DNA of 64,000 nt, from assembly GCF_000230835.1 (NCBI RefSeq), contig NZ_CM001240.1, forward strand, positions 5,416,279 through 5,480,278. The letters are read 5' to 3'. The number at the start of each line of letters is the position of its first letter. Position 1 is the stretch's first letter. Below are positions 53,558 through 62,033 of the stretch, piece after piece. The stretch is from Clostridium sp. DL-VIII (GTDB lineage: Bacteria; Bacillota; Clostridia; Clostridiales; Clostridiaceae). The position numbers and the translations under genes are program-made. The notes beneath the pieces are model-generated. The model was not told the origin of the DNA, did not search any database, and worked only from the letters and a program-made list of their open reading frames with translations.

Positions 53558-53717
53558 GCCACTATCAAATAAATAACGAGTCCACTTGCAAGGCTATTTC
53601 CCATCATGCTACGTCAACAAAATGTCCTAATAGGCTTGGCTATGAGCTCATTTTATTTCCTGCCCTGATGAAAAATATCCATTGCAATTTTGGACTTGTT
53701 ATTTATTTTCATGTGCC
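53558..53717 (-). repeat. R3 element, full copy, in the U32 gene leader
   Basis: Inverted ends AAATAAATAACGAGTCCA (53567-53584) and TGGACTTGTTATTTATTT (53691-53708), with outer GCCAC and GTGCC. The whole is ~160 bp with no coding capacity. It separates the two U32-related genes. Confidence 0.7.
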
Positions 53718-53779
53718 TAAACACATGAAAAAACAATAGACAAGTATATTAATCTATTACCTTCTTTATTACGCCTATA

Positions 53780-55120
53780 TCATATAAAATTTAAAACTAT
53801 TCTATCTATCCCATTACTTATATAATACTCTAATTCTTTTGGATCTTTAAGCAAAGTATCATCAAAAGCAAATAAAGAATTATATATTCCAACCATTTTT
53901 AAATGCTTTGGATAAGCAAAAACATAATCAGTGCAGTACTTTTGGCAGCCATCAACAAGTTTCTGATTTCCTCTATCAAAGCTCTCACACATTGCATATA
54001 GGGGACAATATTGTGAGGTATTTGTTACATAAAACGGAATATGCATACTATTATGTCCTTCTGCAATAGCTATTCTATAACCACAATTTTCATATTCATA
54101 TCGTTCTATTTTACATTCTTTCAAAAAGCTATTAAAAATTGAACTATTAAGGCTATTTTCTGCCATAAGCTTTTTATTTTCCATATATACTTTCTTATAA
54201 ATATATCTTGGATCTTTTTTTCGCTTATTTAATAACACTCCTAGTGACAACTTTAAATAATCAGTTTTATCTTCAAGCAGCTTAAGCATTCCAAAATCAT
54301 TTACTATAATCTCTATTGATTTATTATTTTCATTACACCAGCTGTATACCTTATCTATAATATCCTTTGTTTTTTCTATAAAGCAATCTCTCATATATGT
54401 AAAACATAGTGTTATTTGAAGTTCTTCCCGCTTAGCTTTCTGCATCATATTCATTAACAGTTTTACTTCTGGAAATAAATTATGGCAAAATTCATTTCCA
54501 ATATAAAGTCTGTTTATATCCTTTTGAAATAACTTATGATTGTCTACAAAATTTTCTTTTAAATAACTATTCTTAAATGCTTCTATATTATTATCTCTAT
54601 ACTCTTTATACAAAATATAATTATCTAAAGTGATAGCTAATTCTATTGAATCTAGAGAATTCTCATTATAGTCTGAATAATTTAGCTTTGACAGCCAGTC
54701 TTTTTTCTGCTCTAAATAATATTCATAAAAGTCATAATCAAGTTCTGCTGGATAATCAACCATTTCCTTTGAAAATTCATTACTATCCCCAAAGGTTTTT
54801 AATGTAATATAGTTTGAATAATTTTTAAAAATCTTTCTTACATTAATTAAATATTCCTGTGATTTGATATCAAAAATATAAGTTAAATCAAAATCACCTT
54901 TTCTTTTTTCTAAAATACTATAATTTTCTATCATTATTTCTTCATATCTACACTCATCAAATATATAAAATACTACTTTTATGCAATCTATTTTACTTAT
55001 TTCCTCAGCGGTGCGCACAGTTAGTCTTTTAGGAGATATTTTTAATATGCGTACTTCTTTGTCATCTAATAAACAACTTACAAGCCCAGATGGCAATAAT
55101 TCAACTTCTTCTGGTTCCAA
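53780..55120 (-). CDS. U32-associated cysteine-rich protein of unknown function
   Basis: The 446-residue product starts at TTG behind AGGAGG. The N-terminal ~110 residues look like a small beta-barrel (GLVSCLLDDKEVRILKISPK, a PilZ-like pattern). The rest reads as an alpha/beta barrel, with ELQITLCFTYMRDCF and IEIIVNDFGMLKLLE. A cysteine cluster lies near residues 375-405: YCPLYAMC, then DGCQKYC. The plan resembles U32 proteins, whose barrel carries a C-terminal Fe-S site. It lies upstream of the U32 gene on the same strand. I do not recognise a named family; function unknown. Confidence 0.65.
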   Translation of the reverse strand: MEPEEVELLPSGLVSCLLDDKEVRILKISPKRLTVRTAEEISKIDCIKVVFYIFDECRYEEIMIENYSILEKRKGDFDLTYIFDIKSQEYLINVRKIFKNYSNYITLKTFGDSNEFSKEMVDYPAELDYDFYEYYLEQKKDWLSKLNYSDYNENSLDSIELAITLDNYILYKEYRDNNIEAFKNSYLKENFVDNHKLFQKDINRLYIGNEFCHNLFPEVKLLMNMMQKAKREELQITLCFTYMRDCFIEKTKDIIDKVYSWCNENNKSIEIIVNDFGMLKLLEDKTDYLKLSLGVLLNKRKKDPRYIYKKVYMENKKLMAENSLNSSIFNSFLKECKIERYEYENCGYRIAIAEGHNSMHIPFYVTNTSQYCPLYAMCESFDRGNQKLVDGCQKYCTDYVFAYPKHLKMVGIYNSLFAFDDTLLKDPKELEYYISNGIDRIVLNFI

Positions 55121-55218
55121 TATAATACCTCCTAAAATAATGTCATATCCTTTAACTTTTTTTCAAATGATTTTAAGTTTATTTTTCCATTAATTATTCC
55201 CTTTAAATTTATCATTTT

Positions 55219-55313
55219 ATATATGTTGCAATTGATTTTCCACATTTAACCTCTGGATATTTATTTAGGGGATAGACATCCTAAATGTAATTTTATTATT
55301 GCAATATATATAT
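55219..55313 (+). repeat. MITE-like repeat R2, copy 2
   Basis: Ends TATATATGTTGCAAT and ATTGCAATATATATA, with a central ACATTTA/TAAATGT pair. It is inverted relative to copy 1 and again abuts the stop codon of a minus-strand gene (55313). Confidence 0.7.
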
Positions 55314-56443
55314 TATTTATCTCCTAGAATTTCAAGTATTCCAGTATATAAATAACTAACATAAGGATCATCATCTTTGTTGCTTAATATAATAATTGAA
55401 TATTTCTTATAAATATTTCTTCCTATATAGGAAGTATATCCTGGAAGATTTCCAATATGAGAAACAACTTTATTCCCTTCGACACTTTCATCAATAGACC
55501 ACCCATACCCATAACTGGTTATTCCAGGAGTAAACATTTCGTTTAAGGATGTTCTATTAATTATTTTTTCTGCAAATAAAGCCTGCTCCCATTTATATAA
55601 ATCTTCAGTAGTTGAACATATCTCTCCAGCCGAAGCTATGATTGGTCCTTCTTCATCAATCGCCTTTTCGTATTCATTGTTCTTTGCATCTATTCTAGAA
55701 TAGCCAATGGCTTTATTCTTTATTGTATCCTTATTGCTTAAAAAACCTGTATTAGTTAAATTTAAAGGTTTTAATATATTTTCTTCTATATAGTCTTCAT
55801 ATTTTTTTTGGGATACTTTTTCTATTATATATCCAAGTAATATATAATTTGAATTGCTATACCCAAATTCTGTTCCAGGTTCAAAATCAAGCGGTTCATT
55901 TTTAAATAATTCGATGAGTTCTTCCAAAGTAAATGAATCATTTTCACTCTCTATAGATTCAGCTGAATCTACGTAATCATGAATTCCTGACGAATGGTTA
56001 AGAAGATTATAAATTTTTATTTTATCTCCCTCAGGATAATCCGGAATATATTTACTGAGAGGATCTTGAACACTTAAAAGATTCTTTTCTTGAAGCATTA
56101 AAATTGCTGTTGCTGTAAACTGTTTTGTTAACGATGCAATTTCAAAAACTGTCTGCGTTGTATTTTCAATGTTATTGTCATAATCAGCCATTCCAAATGC
56201 TTTATTTAATATTATGTTGCTACCATCTGAGACGAGAATTGCGCCATTAAACTCATTATCCTTAGAATAATTATTAATATAATCAATTATTTTTGCTTGA
56301 GTATTTTTACTAATCCCATTTGTGCTTTCTTTTAAACCAGTCGTCTCATTTCCTTCATTATTATTCACACTTACACATCCATTTAATAATAATAAATTGA
56401 CAATTATTAAACATGTTACATATAATATAAATTTTTTTATCAT
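55313..56443 (-). CDS. Serine hydrolase, beta-lactamase class C / penicillin-binding-like lipoprotein
   Basis: Start set at MIKKFILYVT (56443), with GAGG 9 nt upstream. The ~376-residue protein has a lipobox (NLLLLNGCVS, Cys about residue 23). The catalytic serine motif is SLTKQF (SxxK), then YSNSNY (YxN) and a C-terminal SHIGNLPG (HxG), in the order of the class C/DD-peptidase fold. Members trim peptidoglycan or D-amino-acid peptides; resistance is not implied. It is anchored outside the membrane. Repeat R2 touches its stop codon. Confidence 0.88.
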   Translation of the reverse strand: MIKKFILYVTCLIIVNLLLLNGCVSVNNNEGNETTGLKESTNGISKNTQAKIIDYINNYSKDNEFNGAILVSDGSNIILNKAFGMADYDNNIENTTQTVFEIASLTKQFTATAILMLQEKNLLSVQDPLSKYIPDYPEGDKIKIYNLLNHSSGIHDYVDSAESIESENDSFTLEELIELFKNEPLDFEPGTEFGYSNSNYILLGYIIEKVSQKKYEDYIEENILKPLNLTNTGFLSNKDTIKNKAIGYSRIDAKNNEYEKAIDEEGPIIASAGEICSTTEDLYKWEQALFAEKIINRTSLNEMFTPGITSYGYGWSIDESVEGNKVVSHIGNLPGYTSYIGRNIYKKYSIIILSNKDDDPYVSYLYTGILEILGDK

Positions 56444-56619
56444 CCTTATATTCCTCAAACCTAAAAATGCAATAATACCTAATTTTCATTTAAGTACAAT
56501 ATTGTTATTTTTCTTCTAACTTTCTCATATTATAACATAATTCTTCTTCAAAATATTCTTTAAGGCTAACTTTCTTGTTCATGTGTAAATACATTAATAC
56601 TTAATTTATATCTATAAAT

Positions 56620-56662
56620 AAAACACTAACGAAAATCCAAATGTTAGATCTTCGTTAGTGTT
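56620..56662 (-). terminator. Terminator of the nitroreductase operon
   Basis: AACACTAACGAA pairs with TTCGTTAGTGTT; on the minus strand a TTTAT stretch follows. Confidence 0.8.
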
Positions 56663-56673
56663 ATTGTTTATTA

Positions 56674-57258
56674 TTATTTTACAATTGTTACTGTATTCTC
56701 TTTTAACATCTTCTTCACTGGCTTTATGCCGTCTATGTAACCAACACATAGTGAGCCGCAAACCTTATGCTTTTCTGGAATTCCAAGACGTGTTAATAAG
56801 CTTCTTACATTTTCATCGCCATCAAACCAAGTTATTTGATTTATCCAGCATGCTCCAAGTTCTAAGAAATTTGCAGTTAAGAGCATGTTTTCTATGGCGC
56901 AGGCGCTATCTGCCATTGCATTACTATAAGTGCAATCATTAGATACTATAACTACAGTTGGAGCCCCGTAATAAAAACTGTAGTCATCATTTTTTGAAGC
57001 AATTTTGCCAGTTTTTTTGCTTTTATACGTATTTTCATCTACTTCTAGTCTTTCAAAAGCTGCTTTAATATATCTATTTAATTCTAAAAGAATTTCATTA
57101 TTCTGAACCACTGTAAAATGCCATGTCTGAGAGTTTCCTCCACTAGGTGCATGCTTTCCTGCATCTAAGATTGTATATAAATCCTCGTCTTTTATTTGTT
57201 CTTTTTTATATTTTCTTATACTTCTTCTCGACTTTATATTTTGAATCACATTTTCCAT
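56674..57258 (-). CDS. Nitroreductase family protein (FMN-dependent)
   Basis: The 194-residue protein has the family's start NIKSRRSIRKYKKEQ with the FMN-phosphate-binding Arg/Ser, GKHAPSGGNSQTWHF (about 33-47) with the FMN contact, and the C-terminal LGIPEKHKVCGSLCVGY. Length is typical of the small nitroreductases. They reduce nitro groups, quinones or enones with NAD(P)H. ATG start with AAAAGGAGG. It lies 35 bp downstream of a hypothetical gene on the same strand and may be co-transcribed. Confidence 0.9.
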   Translation of the reverse strand: MENVIQNIKSRRSIRKYKKEQIKDEDLYTILDAGKHAPSGGNSQTWHFTVVQNNEILLELNRYIKAAFERLEVDENTYKSKKTGKIASKNDDYSFYYGAPTVVIVSNDCTYSNAMADSACAIENMLLTANFLELGACWINQITWFDGDENVRSLLTRLGIPEKHKVCGSLCVGYIDGIKPVKKMLKENTVTIVK

Positions 57259-57292
57259 ATTAGTCCTCCTTTTTTAATAATTATATTCCATA

Positions 57293-57910
57293 TTATTTTA
57301 ACTCTAAATAGCATCTATTAACTACTTCTTTAATTTCTGAAGCTAATTCAATTTCCGATGAAATAATTAGCTGATTCATAAAATTATTATTAAAGATTTG
57401 ACAGCAAAAATAATTACCGATTTCATCTATATCTTCATAATTTCTCTCTAACTTTTGAAGCAACGCTTCCTCACAGAGTCCAGTTTTATCTATAAAATAA
57501 TATATATTAAGTTTATTTATGTACTTCTCTATATCCTTAAAATTATCTTTATTAACAACAAATCCAATAATATAATCTTTATCAGTTTTCTTAGATCCTT
57601 TTTTAATAGTCAAACCAAACATCGATATTTCTGGTATTTTCTTTATCTCAATTTTTTTATATACTATGTCTATACTATCTAATCTCTCTATTATTTCCTC
57701 AAATGTAATTTCTGATTCTTCCTGAGCTCCATTATATAATAGTTTAGAATCTATGACTCCCAGACATAGATTATTTCCAATCAGCTCTTTTAAAACATTT
57801 ACATTAAACTCATCTTTTTGTTCTATCTCATAATATTCTATAAGGCTCTTAAATTTATTTCCATCTTCTTTATTTTTTACTTTTAATCTGCTTCTACTAA
57901 ATAAAGACAT
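57293..57910 (-). CDS. Hypothetical protein
   Basis: Start set at MSLFSRSRLKVKNKEDG (57910), with AAAGGAG 11 nt upstream. The ~205-residue protein has no signal peptide or membrane segment and is rich in Lys, Ile and Glu. The short basic start could touch nucleic acid or membrane, but no motif is clear. I recognise no family. It is first in a likely two-gene unit with the nitroreductase. The 57932-58035 gap upstream includes a GC-richer block with repeated GCCGCC-ACGT. Confidence 0.6.
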   Translation of the reverse strand: MSLFSRSRLKVKNKEDGNKFKSLIEYYEIEQKDEFNVNVLKELIGNNLCLGVIDSKLLYNGAQEESEITFEEIIERLDSIDIVYKKIEIKKIPEISMFGLTIKKGSKKTDKDYIIGFVVNKDNFKDIEKYINKLNIYYFIDKTGLCEEALLQKLERNYEDIDEIGNYFCCQIFNNNFMNQLIISSEIELASEIKEVVNRCYLELK

Positions 57911-58035
57911 GCTACCCTTCTCCTTTAACAAATAATAAGATTATTATAGCATATTCCAAAAGCCGCCACGTAAATAAATATTACATTTCTTCAGGCCGCC
58001 CCACGTTTAACTAATGAATGATATAATTAATTAAA

Positions 58036-58078
58036 ATAACTCATGAAAATCTACACTATAAGAACTTTCATGAGTTAT
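58036..58078 (-). terminator. Terminator of the pectate lyase gene
   Basis: ATAACTCATGAAA pairs with TTTCATGAGTTAT; it follows the pectate lyase stop on the minus strand. Confidence 0.8.
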
Positions 58079-58128
58079 ATGATGAATGCAAAACTCAATT
58101 TTTAAAATAATATACTTGCAGTTACTAT

Positions 58129-59895
58129 TTAATTTACTGAATTTCCTCCTACAGATACTAAATCAGATTGATAACCTTTAATTTTAGCCATCAATTGTGT
58201 ATTTAAACTATCATCTGCATCATCAGCATCTGTAAAATTCCATATAAAATCTCCCCCATTTATTCTTCCTGCATAAGTAGTCACAACACTTTCAACATTT
58301 TCTGGAGAATCCGGAGTATATTTATACATTGATGAGCTTGTATCGAAATTATTATAAGTGTGAGCTCCGCTTAAAGTTTTATATGTGCTTGGAACAACTT
58401 CATTTCTTGAGGCAGCTAAATATGCATCAAATTGAGTTGAATCTTGATTAGCATAAACTAATCTCGAAGCTTCTTCTATTTTATTATTGTAAGCTTTAAT
58501 CATTCCTCCTTCCTCACCTGAGAAGGTTCCTTTACTATTATTATAGATATCTGTACCTTGTAAAGATGTTAACATTGGATATTTGCAATCTCTAAAATAA
58601 TTTGCTTCTACAAAAGCTGAACTTCCCTTAGTAACACCAACTCCATATTTTGCATTGCCATCAAAATAATTATTGTACACGTGAACAGTTCCGACCCTAA
58701 TTCTAGGATGCCTTGAATCTGAATGATCAAACCAGTTATGATGATATGTTACATGAAAGTCTTCTGTGTCACTCATACCGCAAAGTGATGATTTCCCTGA
58801 ATCATGAAAATGATTATATGAAACTGTAATATAGTCTGATAGTTTTATGTCACAAGATCCATCACCTTTTACCTGGTCAGCATCACTTCCAGCTGCACCA
58901 TAGAAAATATCATTATTATGAATCCAAATATTTTCATTATCAGTATCAAGTGAAATTCCATCATCAGGGAATAGCATAATACCAAGATTTCTAACTTCTA
59001 CATTATGAGCATCTCTAACAAGTATTCCCCATCCATAGACTGTAGCATCCTCTCCTACACCTTCAAGTGTAACATTATAACAGCCTTTTAATTGAAGATA
59101 TCCACTGCTATTAAGACCATTAATATCTGATGCTTTGACTTCACCTATCATACGAATAATAAGAGGTGTCTTATCATATCCCTTTTGACGTTTTGCCAAA
59201 ATATCAACAAGACCTGTGCAGGTTGTTTTTGTTCCTTTGCTATTAGTTATAACATCTGCTGTTATAGTGTTTACATTGTCTGATGTTACATATAATACTT
59301 GTGCATTACTTGCTATAGTGCCATCGTTATTATATCCACCTGAGCCTGTCCCCATTGGTGAAGCTGAAGAAAACGCAAAGCCTTCCCTTGTATTTGCTTT
59401 TACACTAAGTGTCTTTGTAATTGTCTGTTCTGAGGTAACTTCTGCATTATTTGCAACGGGAACTATTTTTATTACATAATTTCCTGCTGCAAGACCTAGC
59501 ACATCTGCTCTAAAATATGATGGATATTTTCTAATTAAGTCATTGTCTATTTGCTTGTACGAAGAATCTGAAGCAGATGCTCCTTTATAATACACATCAT
59601 ATCCAGTAGCTCCGCTAACTGGGCTCCATTCTACATTAGCTGATTCTAACCAGCCTTCACTATCTAATATAGATACTGTACTGCTTTCTACAAGTGATGT
59701 TGTAGCTTTAGCTGATACTAAAGATACTGCTGCCTGGGTAGTACTACTTGTACTAGTTACTGTATTTCCAGTACTTATAGTACTGGCGCTAACACCAAAT
59801 GCTGGTGCTATTACCATTGATGATGCTAAGGCTGCTAACATTACCTTCTCTGAAACCTTTTGAACCTTCATGCTTTTTGTAATTCTTTTTTTCAT
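58129..59895 (-). CDS. Secreted pectate lyase, polysaccharide lyase family 1
   Basis: The 588-residue protein has a signal peptide (about 1-37, ending GVSAST), a fibronectin-III-like region (about 75-170, ANVEWSPVSGATGYDVYYK) and a PL1 right-handed beta-helix (about 190-588). The helix carries the Ca-binding aspartates in NIWIHNNDIFYG..SDADQ and DIKLSDYITVSYN. The HPRIRVGTVHVYNNYFDG block holds the catalytic arginine. It cleaves polygalacturonate by beta-elimination outside the cell, freeing unsaturated oligogalacturonates. ATG start with AAAGGAG. A cre-like site lies upstream. Confidence 0.93.
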   Translation of the reverse strand: MKKRITKSMKVQKVSEKVMLAALASSMVIAPAFGVSASTISTGNTVTSTSSTTQAAVSLVSAKATTSLVESSTVSILDSEGWLESANVEWSPVSGATGYDVYYKGASASDSSYKQIDNDLIRKYPSYFRADVLGLAAGNYVIKIVPVANNAEVTSEQTITKTLSVKANTREGFAFSSASPMGTGSGGYNNDGTIASNAQVLYVTSDNVNTITADVITNSKGTKTTCTGLVDILAKRQKGYDKTPLIIRMIGEVKASDINGLNSSGYLQLKGCYNVTLEGVGEDATVYGWGILVRDAHNVEVRNLGIMLFPDDGISLDTDNENIWIHNNDIFYGAAGSDADQVKGDGSCDIKLSDYITVSYNHFHDSGKSSLCGMSDTEDFHVTYHHNWFDHSDSRHPRIRVGTVHVYNNYFDGNAKYGVGVTKGSSAFVEANYFRDCKYPMLTSLQGTDIYNNSKGTFSGEEGGMIKAYNNKIEEASRLVYANQDSTQFDAYLAASRNEVVPSTYKTLSGAHTYNNFDTSSSMYKYTPDSPENVESVVTTYAGRINGGDFIWNFTDADDADDSLNTQLMAKIKGYQSDLVSVGGNSVN

Positions 59896-59942
59896 CTTAT
59901 CATCGCCTCTCCTTTAATTTATGTTTACATAGAGCAATCTTG

Positions 59943-59956
59943 ATTATACGTTTACA
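59943..59956 (-). promoter_or_regulatory. Possible cre site at the pectate lyase promoter
   Basis: TGTAAACGTATAAT matches the cre consensus with two mismatches and overlaps a TATAAT -10-like box. Weak on its own; fits the plant-polymer role of the gene. The rest of 59896-60180 shows nothing clear. Confidence 0.35.
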
Positions 59957-60175
59957 ATTACATATTCTCACGATACTTAATTTAAATACATACTTTTTCC
60001 TCAAAAGGTATAAAATAAATCTTAAAATACAATTTTTTCTTATTCTTATATGAATATCTATAATATTACCAATAATGTACTTTTAATGAAAATATATTGA
60101 CTTTTTAATAATATATTACTTTTATATTAGATTTTTTATTTCTGATTATGCTATATACTTTAATAATTATAGATA

Positions 60176-60225
60176 ATATAAAAAAGCCTCACAAAAATCT
60201 AAATTATAGATTTTCATGGGCTTTA
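60176..60225 (-). terminator. Terminator of the queT gene
   Basis: AAAGCC...AAAATCTA pairs with TAGATTTT...GGCTTT, with A-runs that read as T-runs on the minus strand. Confidence 0.8.
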
Positions 60226-60308
60226 TGTGAAATCTAAGCAGCTTATTATAAATGCAATAAACTCGAAAATTATTTTTGCCATAATTCTAAAAATAGTGAT
60301 TATTTATT

Positions 60309-60818
60309 TTAATTCTTATAGATTACAAACACTTTATCAAACCTATTTTGTAGTAATTTAATAACCGGTACTCCAACTACTGTAACAACAACAAATTCTC
60401 CAATTGTAACTTCTCCTATTGATAATAAAAGCGGAAGCTGATAAACATAGTTAAGCATCCATCCGATTATTATACCATTAAAAATAGTAGGCCATAATGA
60501 TGCTATTATTAATGAAGTTTTATTATTCTTTACAAACTTTCCTGTAATTGAAATAGCATAAACGCTAATAAAGGTTGCTAAAGTACCAAATATAATATCC
60601 ATAATTCCATTTGGCCCGAGCATATTTGCAATAAAACATCCAATGGTAAGTCCTGCAATATAAAAAGGATCAAAAAATGCCAGTAATACCATTATCTCGG
60701 ATATTCTGAATTGTATAGGTCCATAGCTTATTGGCGCTAATACAAATGTTATAACTGCATAAAGAGCTGCTACAATAGCTGTTTTAACTAATCTATTTAC
60801 TGTTTTATCATTATTCAT
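60309..60818 (-). CDS. queT: QueT-type ECF transporter S component (queuosine precursor)
   Basis: The 169-residue protein has five or six membrane helices and the QueT signature APISYGPIQFRISEIMVLLAF (two parts: APISYGPIQF and RISEIMVLL, about residues 27-47). QueT captures a queuosine precursor such as preQ1 for an ECF transporter whose energising module is elsewhere. Its leader has a preQ1-I-like hairpin and tail followed by a terminator, fitting ligand-controlled attenuation. ATG start with GGAG. The promoter begins inside the truncated hepT. Confidence 0.85.
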   Translation of the reverse strand: MNNDKTVNRLVKTAIVAALYAVITFVLAPISYGPIQFRISEIMVLLAFFDPFYIAGLTIGCFIANMLGPNGIMDIIFGTLATFISVYAISITGKFVKNNKTSLIIASLWPTIFNGIIIGWMLNYVYQLPLLLSIGEVTIGEFVVVTVVGVPVIKLLQNRFDKVFVIYKN

Positions 60819-60891
60819 ATAAATTTCTCCATTCTGTTAACAATACTTTTTAAGTCAACATTACATATCATTTTTCAAAAGCCTTCAAATG

Positions 60892-60919
60892 AAAAAAATC
60901 GTAGGACATATCCTACGAT
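60892..60919 (-). terminator. Attenuator terminator in the queT leader
   Basis: ATCGTAGGA-TATG-TCCTACGAT on the minus strand, followed by TTTTTTT, between the riboswitch candidate and queT. A second hairpin with AAAGATT/AATCTTT arms (about 60936-60980) may be the alternative fold. Confidence 0.8.
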
Positions 60920-60994
60920 AAATAAACTCAACAAAAATAAAAGATTCCACTAATAACAAATTAGTTTAAATCTTTATTGTCCTTAATTATTTAA

Positions 60995-61034
60995 CCGTAG
61001 TTTTATTTTAAGTCAGGAGGCTTTCGAACTGACC
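60995..61034 (-). promoter_or_regulatory. Candidate preQ1-I riboswitch aptamer
   Basis: On the minus strand GTCAG-TTCGAAAGCCTC-CTGAC forms the short P1 hairpin, followed by TTAAAATAAAACTACGG, an A-rich L3 with the ACTA tail of the class. One base more than usual lies between GTTC and AGC, so the assignment needs checking. Confidence 0.55.
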
Positions 61035-61056
61035 ATATGTTATTTTAACCTATACG

Positions 61057-61085
61057 ATTATATCAAATTGCTGTATTTATTACAA
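61057..61085 (-). promoter_or_regulatory. Sigma-A promoter of queT
   Basis: TTGTAA (61085-61080), 17 nt, TATAAT (61062-61057). The -35 box coincides with the last codons of the truncated hepT. Confidence 0.7.
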
Positions 61086-61229
61086 GTTATACGTTATGAC
61101 GTTTAAAATTATTGAATCCTGCTTTGTATACTCTTTTAAATTATCTGGATTATTATCATATACTTCTTTAATCCTATTTATGCACCTTTCAATAGTTTCA
61201 ATTTTATTAAAGATAACATCATTTCCCAT
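61080..61229 (-). pseudogene. hepT: Truncated HepT (HEPN, DUF86) toxin gene
   Basis: A 49-codon frame starts MGNDVIFNKIETIERCINRI and continues KEVYDNNPDN-LKEYTKQDSIILN, the usual N-terminus of HepT/DUF86 proteins. Full-length family members have about 135-140 residues and an R-x4-6-H RNase motif in the lost C-terminal part. After ILN the frame departs from the family pattern and stops. Its ATG overlaps the mntA end by 11 nt, the normal layout of the module. The toxin is therefore probably inactive. Too short to be caught by a 60-codon cut-off. Confidence 0.75.
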
Positions 61230-61620
61230 ATACAGTTCCTCTTTCTTTAATCTTCTTTAAAATAACTTCACGTTCTTCATTTAACATTGCGTATGATTTA
61301 AAAGCCCTCATTTCAAAATACATCCTCTTAGTTTCATCGCTGCAATATATTATTTTACCTGTACCTACTACTTGAGCCTTAAATACCGTTGATGATGCAT
61401 TTAAATTTATTAAATCCACATCTCTATTAAAAACATCAGCCAGCTCTTGAGCTTTAATGAAACATTCATAATCATTTACATCATTATCAGTTAAAAAAGC
61501 AATATCAATATCGCTGTCATCCCTAAGTCTATTTTGGGCCGCTGAACCAAATAAGTATATGACTATAGGATTAAATTCCTTCTTTAGTATTTCAATAGCA
61601 TTATCTAATTGAATCTGCAA
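61219..61620 (-). CDS. mntA: MntA-type nucleotidyltransferase antitoxin
   Basis: The 133-residue protein has the minimal nucleotidyltransferase motif IYLFGSAAQNRLRDDSDIDI (about residues 20-39): GSx10-11DxD with Asp37 and Asp39, and a later Asp in RDVDLINL. The TTG start has AGGAGG at good spacing. MntA antitoxins AMPylate the partner HepT near its RX4HXY motif to silence it. Here the antitoxin frame is intact while HepT is cut short, so the module looks decayed on the toxin side. Confidence 0.85.
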   Translation of the reverse strand: MQIQLDNAIEILKKEFNPIVIYLFGSAAQNRLRDDSDIDIAFLTDNDVNDYECFIKAQELADVFNRDVDLINLNASSTVFKAQVVGTGKIIYCSDETKRMYFEMRAFKSYAMLNEEREVILKKIKERGTVYGK

Positions 61621-61756
61621 ATTAATCCCTCCTAAAATATTCTAATTTCTTTTTGACTCTTTGGCTTCCTATTAATTATATTATATCCCATAAATTATTC
61701 ACATTAAACCCAAAATTGCACTAACCTAATTTCCTCGTTAGATTTTTAAATTGTCT

Positions 61757-61852
61757 TTAACACTGAGATTAATGCTTTTCTACATTTAACCTATGAATAT
61801 TTACTTAAGGGACATGCATCCTAAATGCAATTTTATTATTGCAACATATATA
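61757..61852 (+). repeat. MITE-like repeat R2, copy 3 (left end eroded)
   Basis: The core TTTAACCT.TGAATATTTA, CATCCTAAATG and the right end ATTATTGCAACATATATA match copy 2; the left inverted repeat is degraded. Confidence 0.6.
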
Positions 61853-61915
61853 CTTGCAGACATCTTCCTTGAACACTATACTATATTATGTAACATACTC
61901 CTTACTATGTACTAA

Positions 61916-62004
61916 AGCACATAAAAAACTAACAAGTTAATCTGCCTTGGTGTATCTAATAAAAACATTCATGGCTAATTTGGACTTGCTAACTTTTACG
62001 TGCT
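61916..62004 (+). repeat. R3 element, short copy, in the DUF4317 leader
   Basis: Ends AGCACATAAAAAACTAACAAGT and its inverted partner, here in parts: AGCACATAAAAA and ACTTGCTAACTTTTACGTGCT read as ACTTGCTAACTTTT then ACGTGCT. The 3' end falls 30 nt before the DUF4317 start, on the sense strand. Inner TTTGGACTTG matches R3 at 53558-53717. Confidence 0.5.
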
Positions 62005-62033
62005 TAATAACTCATGAAATGAGAGGGCGATAT

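Noticed and set aside
57955..58010. GC-richer GCCGCC-ACGT repeat
   Set aside because: Two short copies only, with no inverted ends or pairing that would mark an element.
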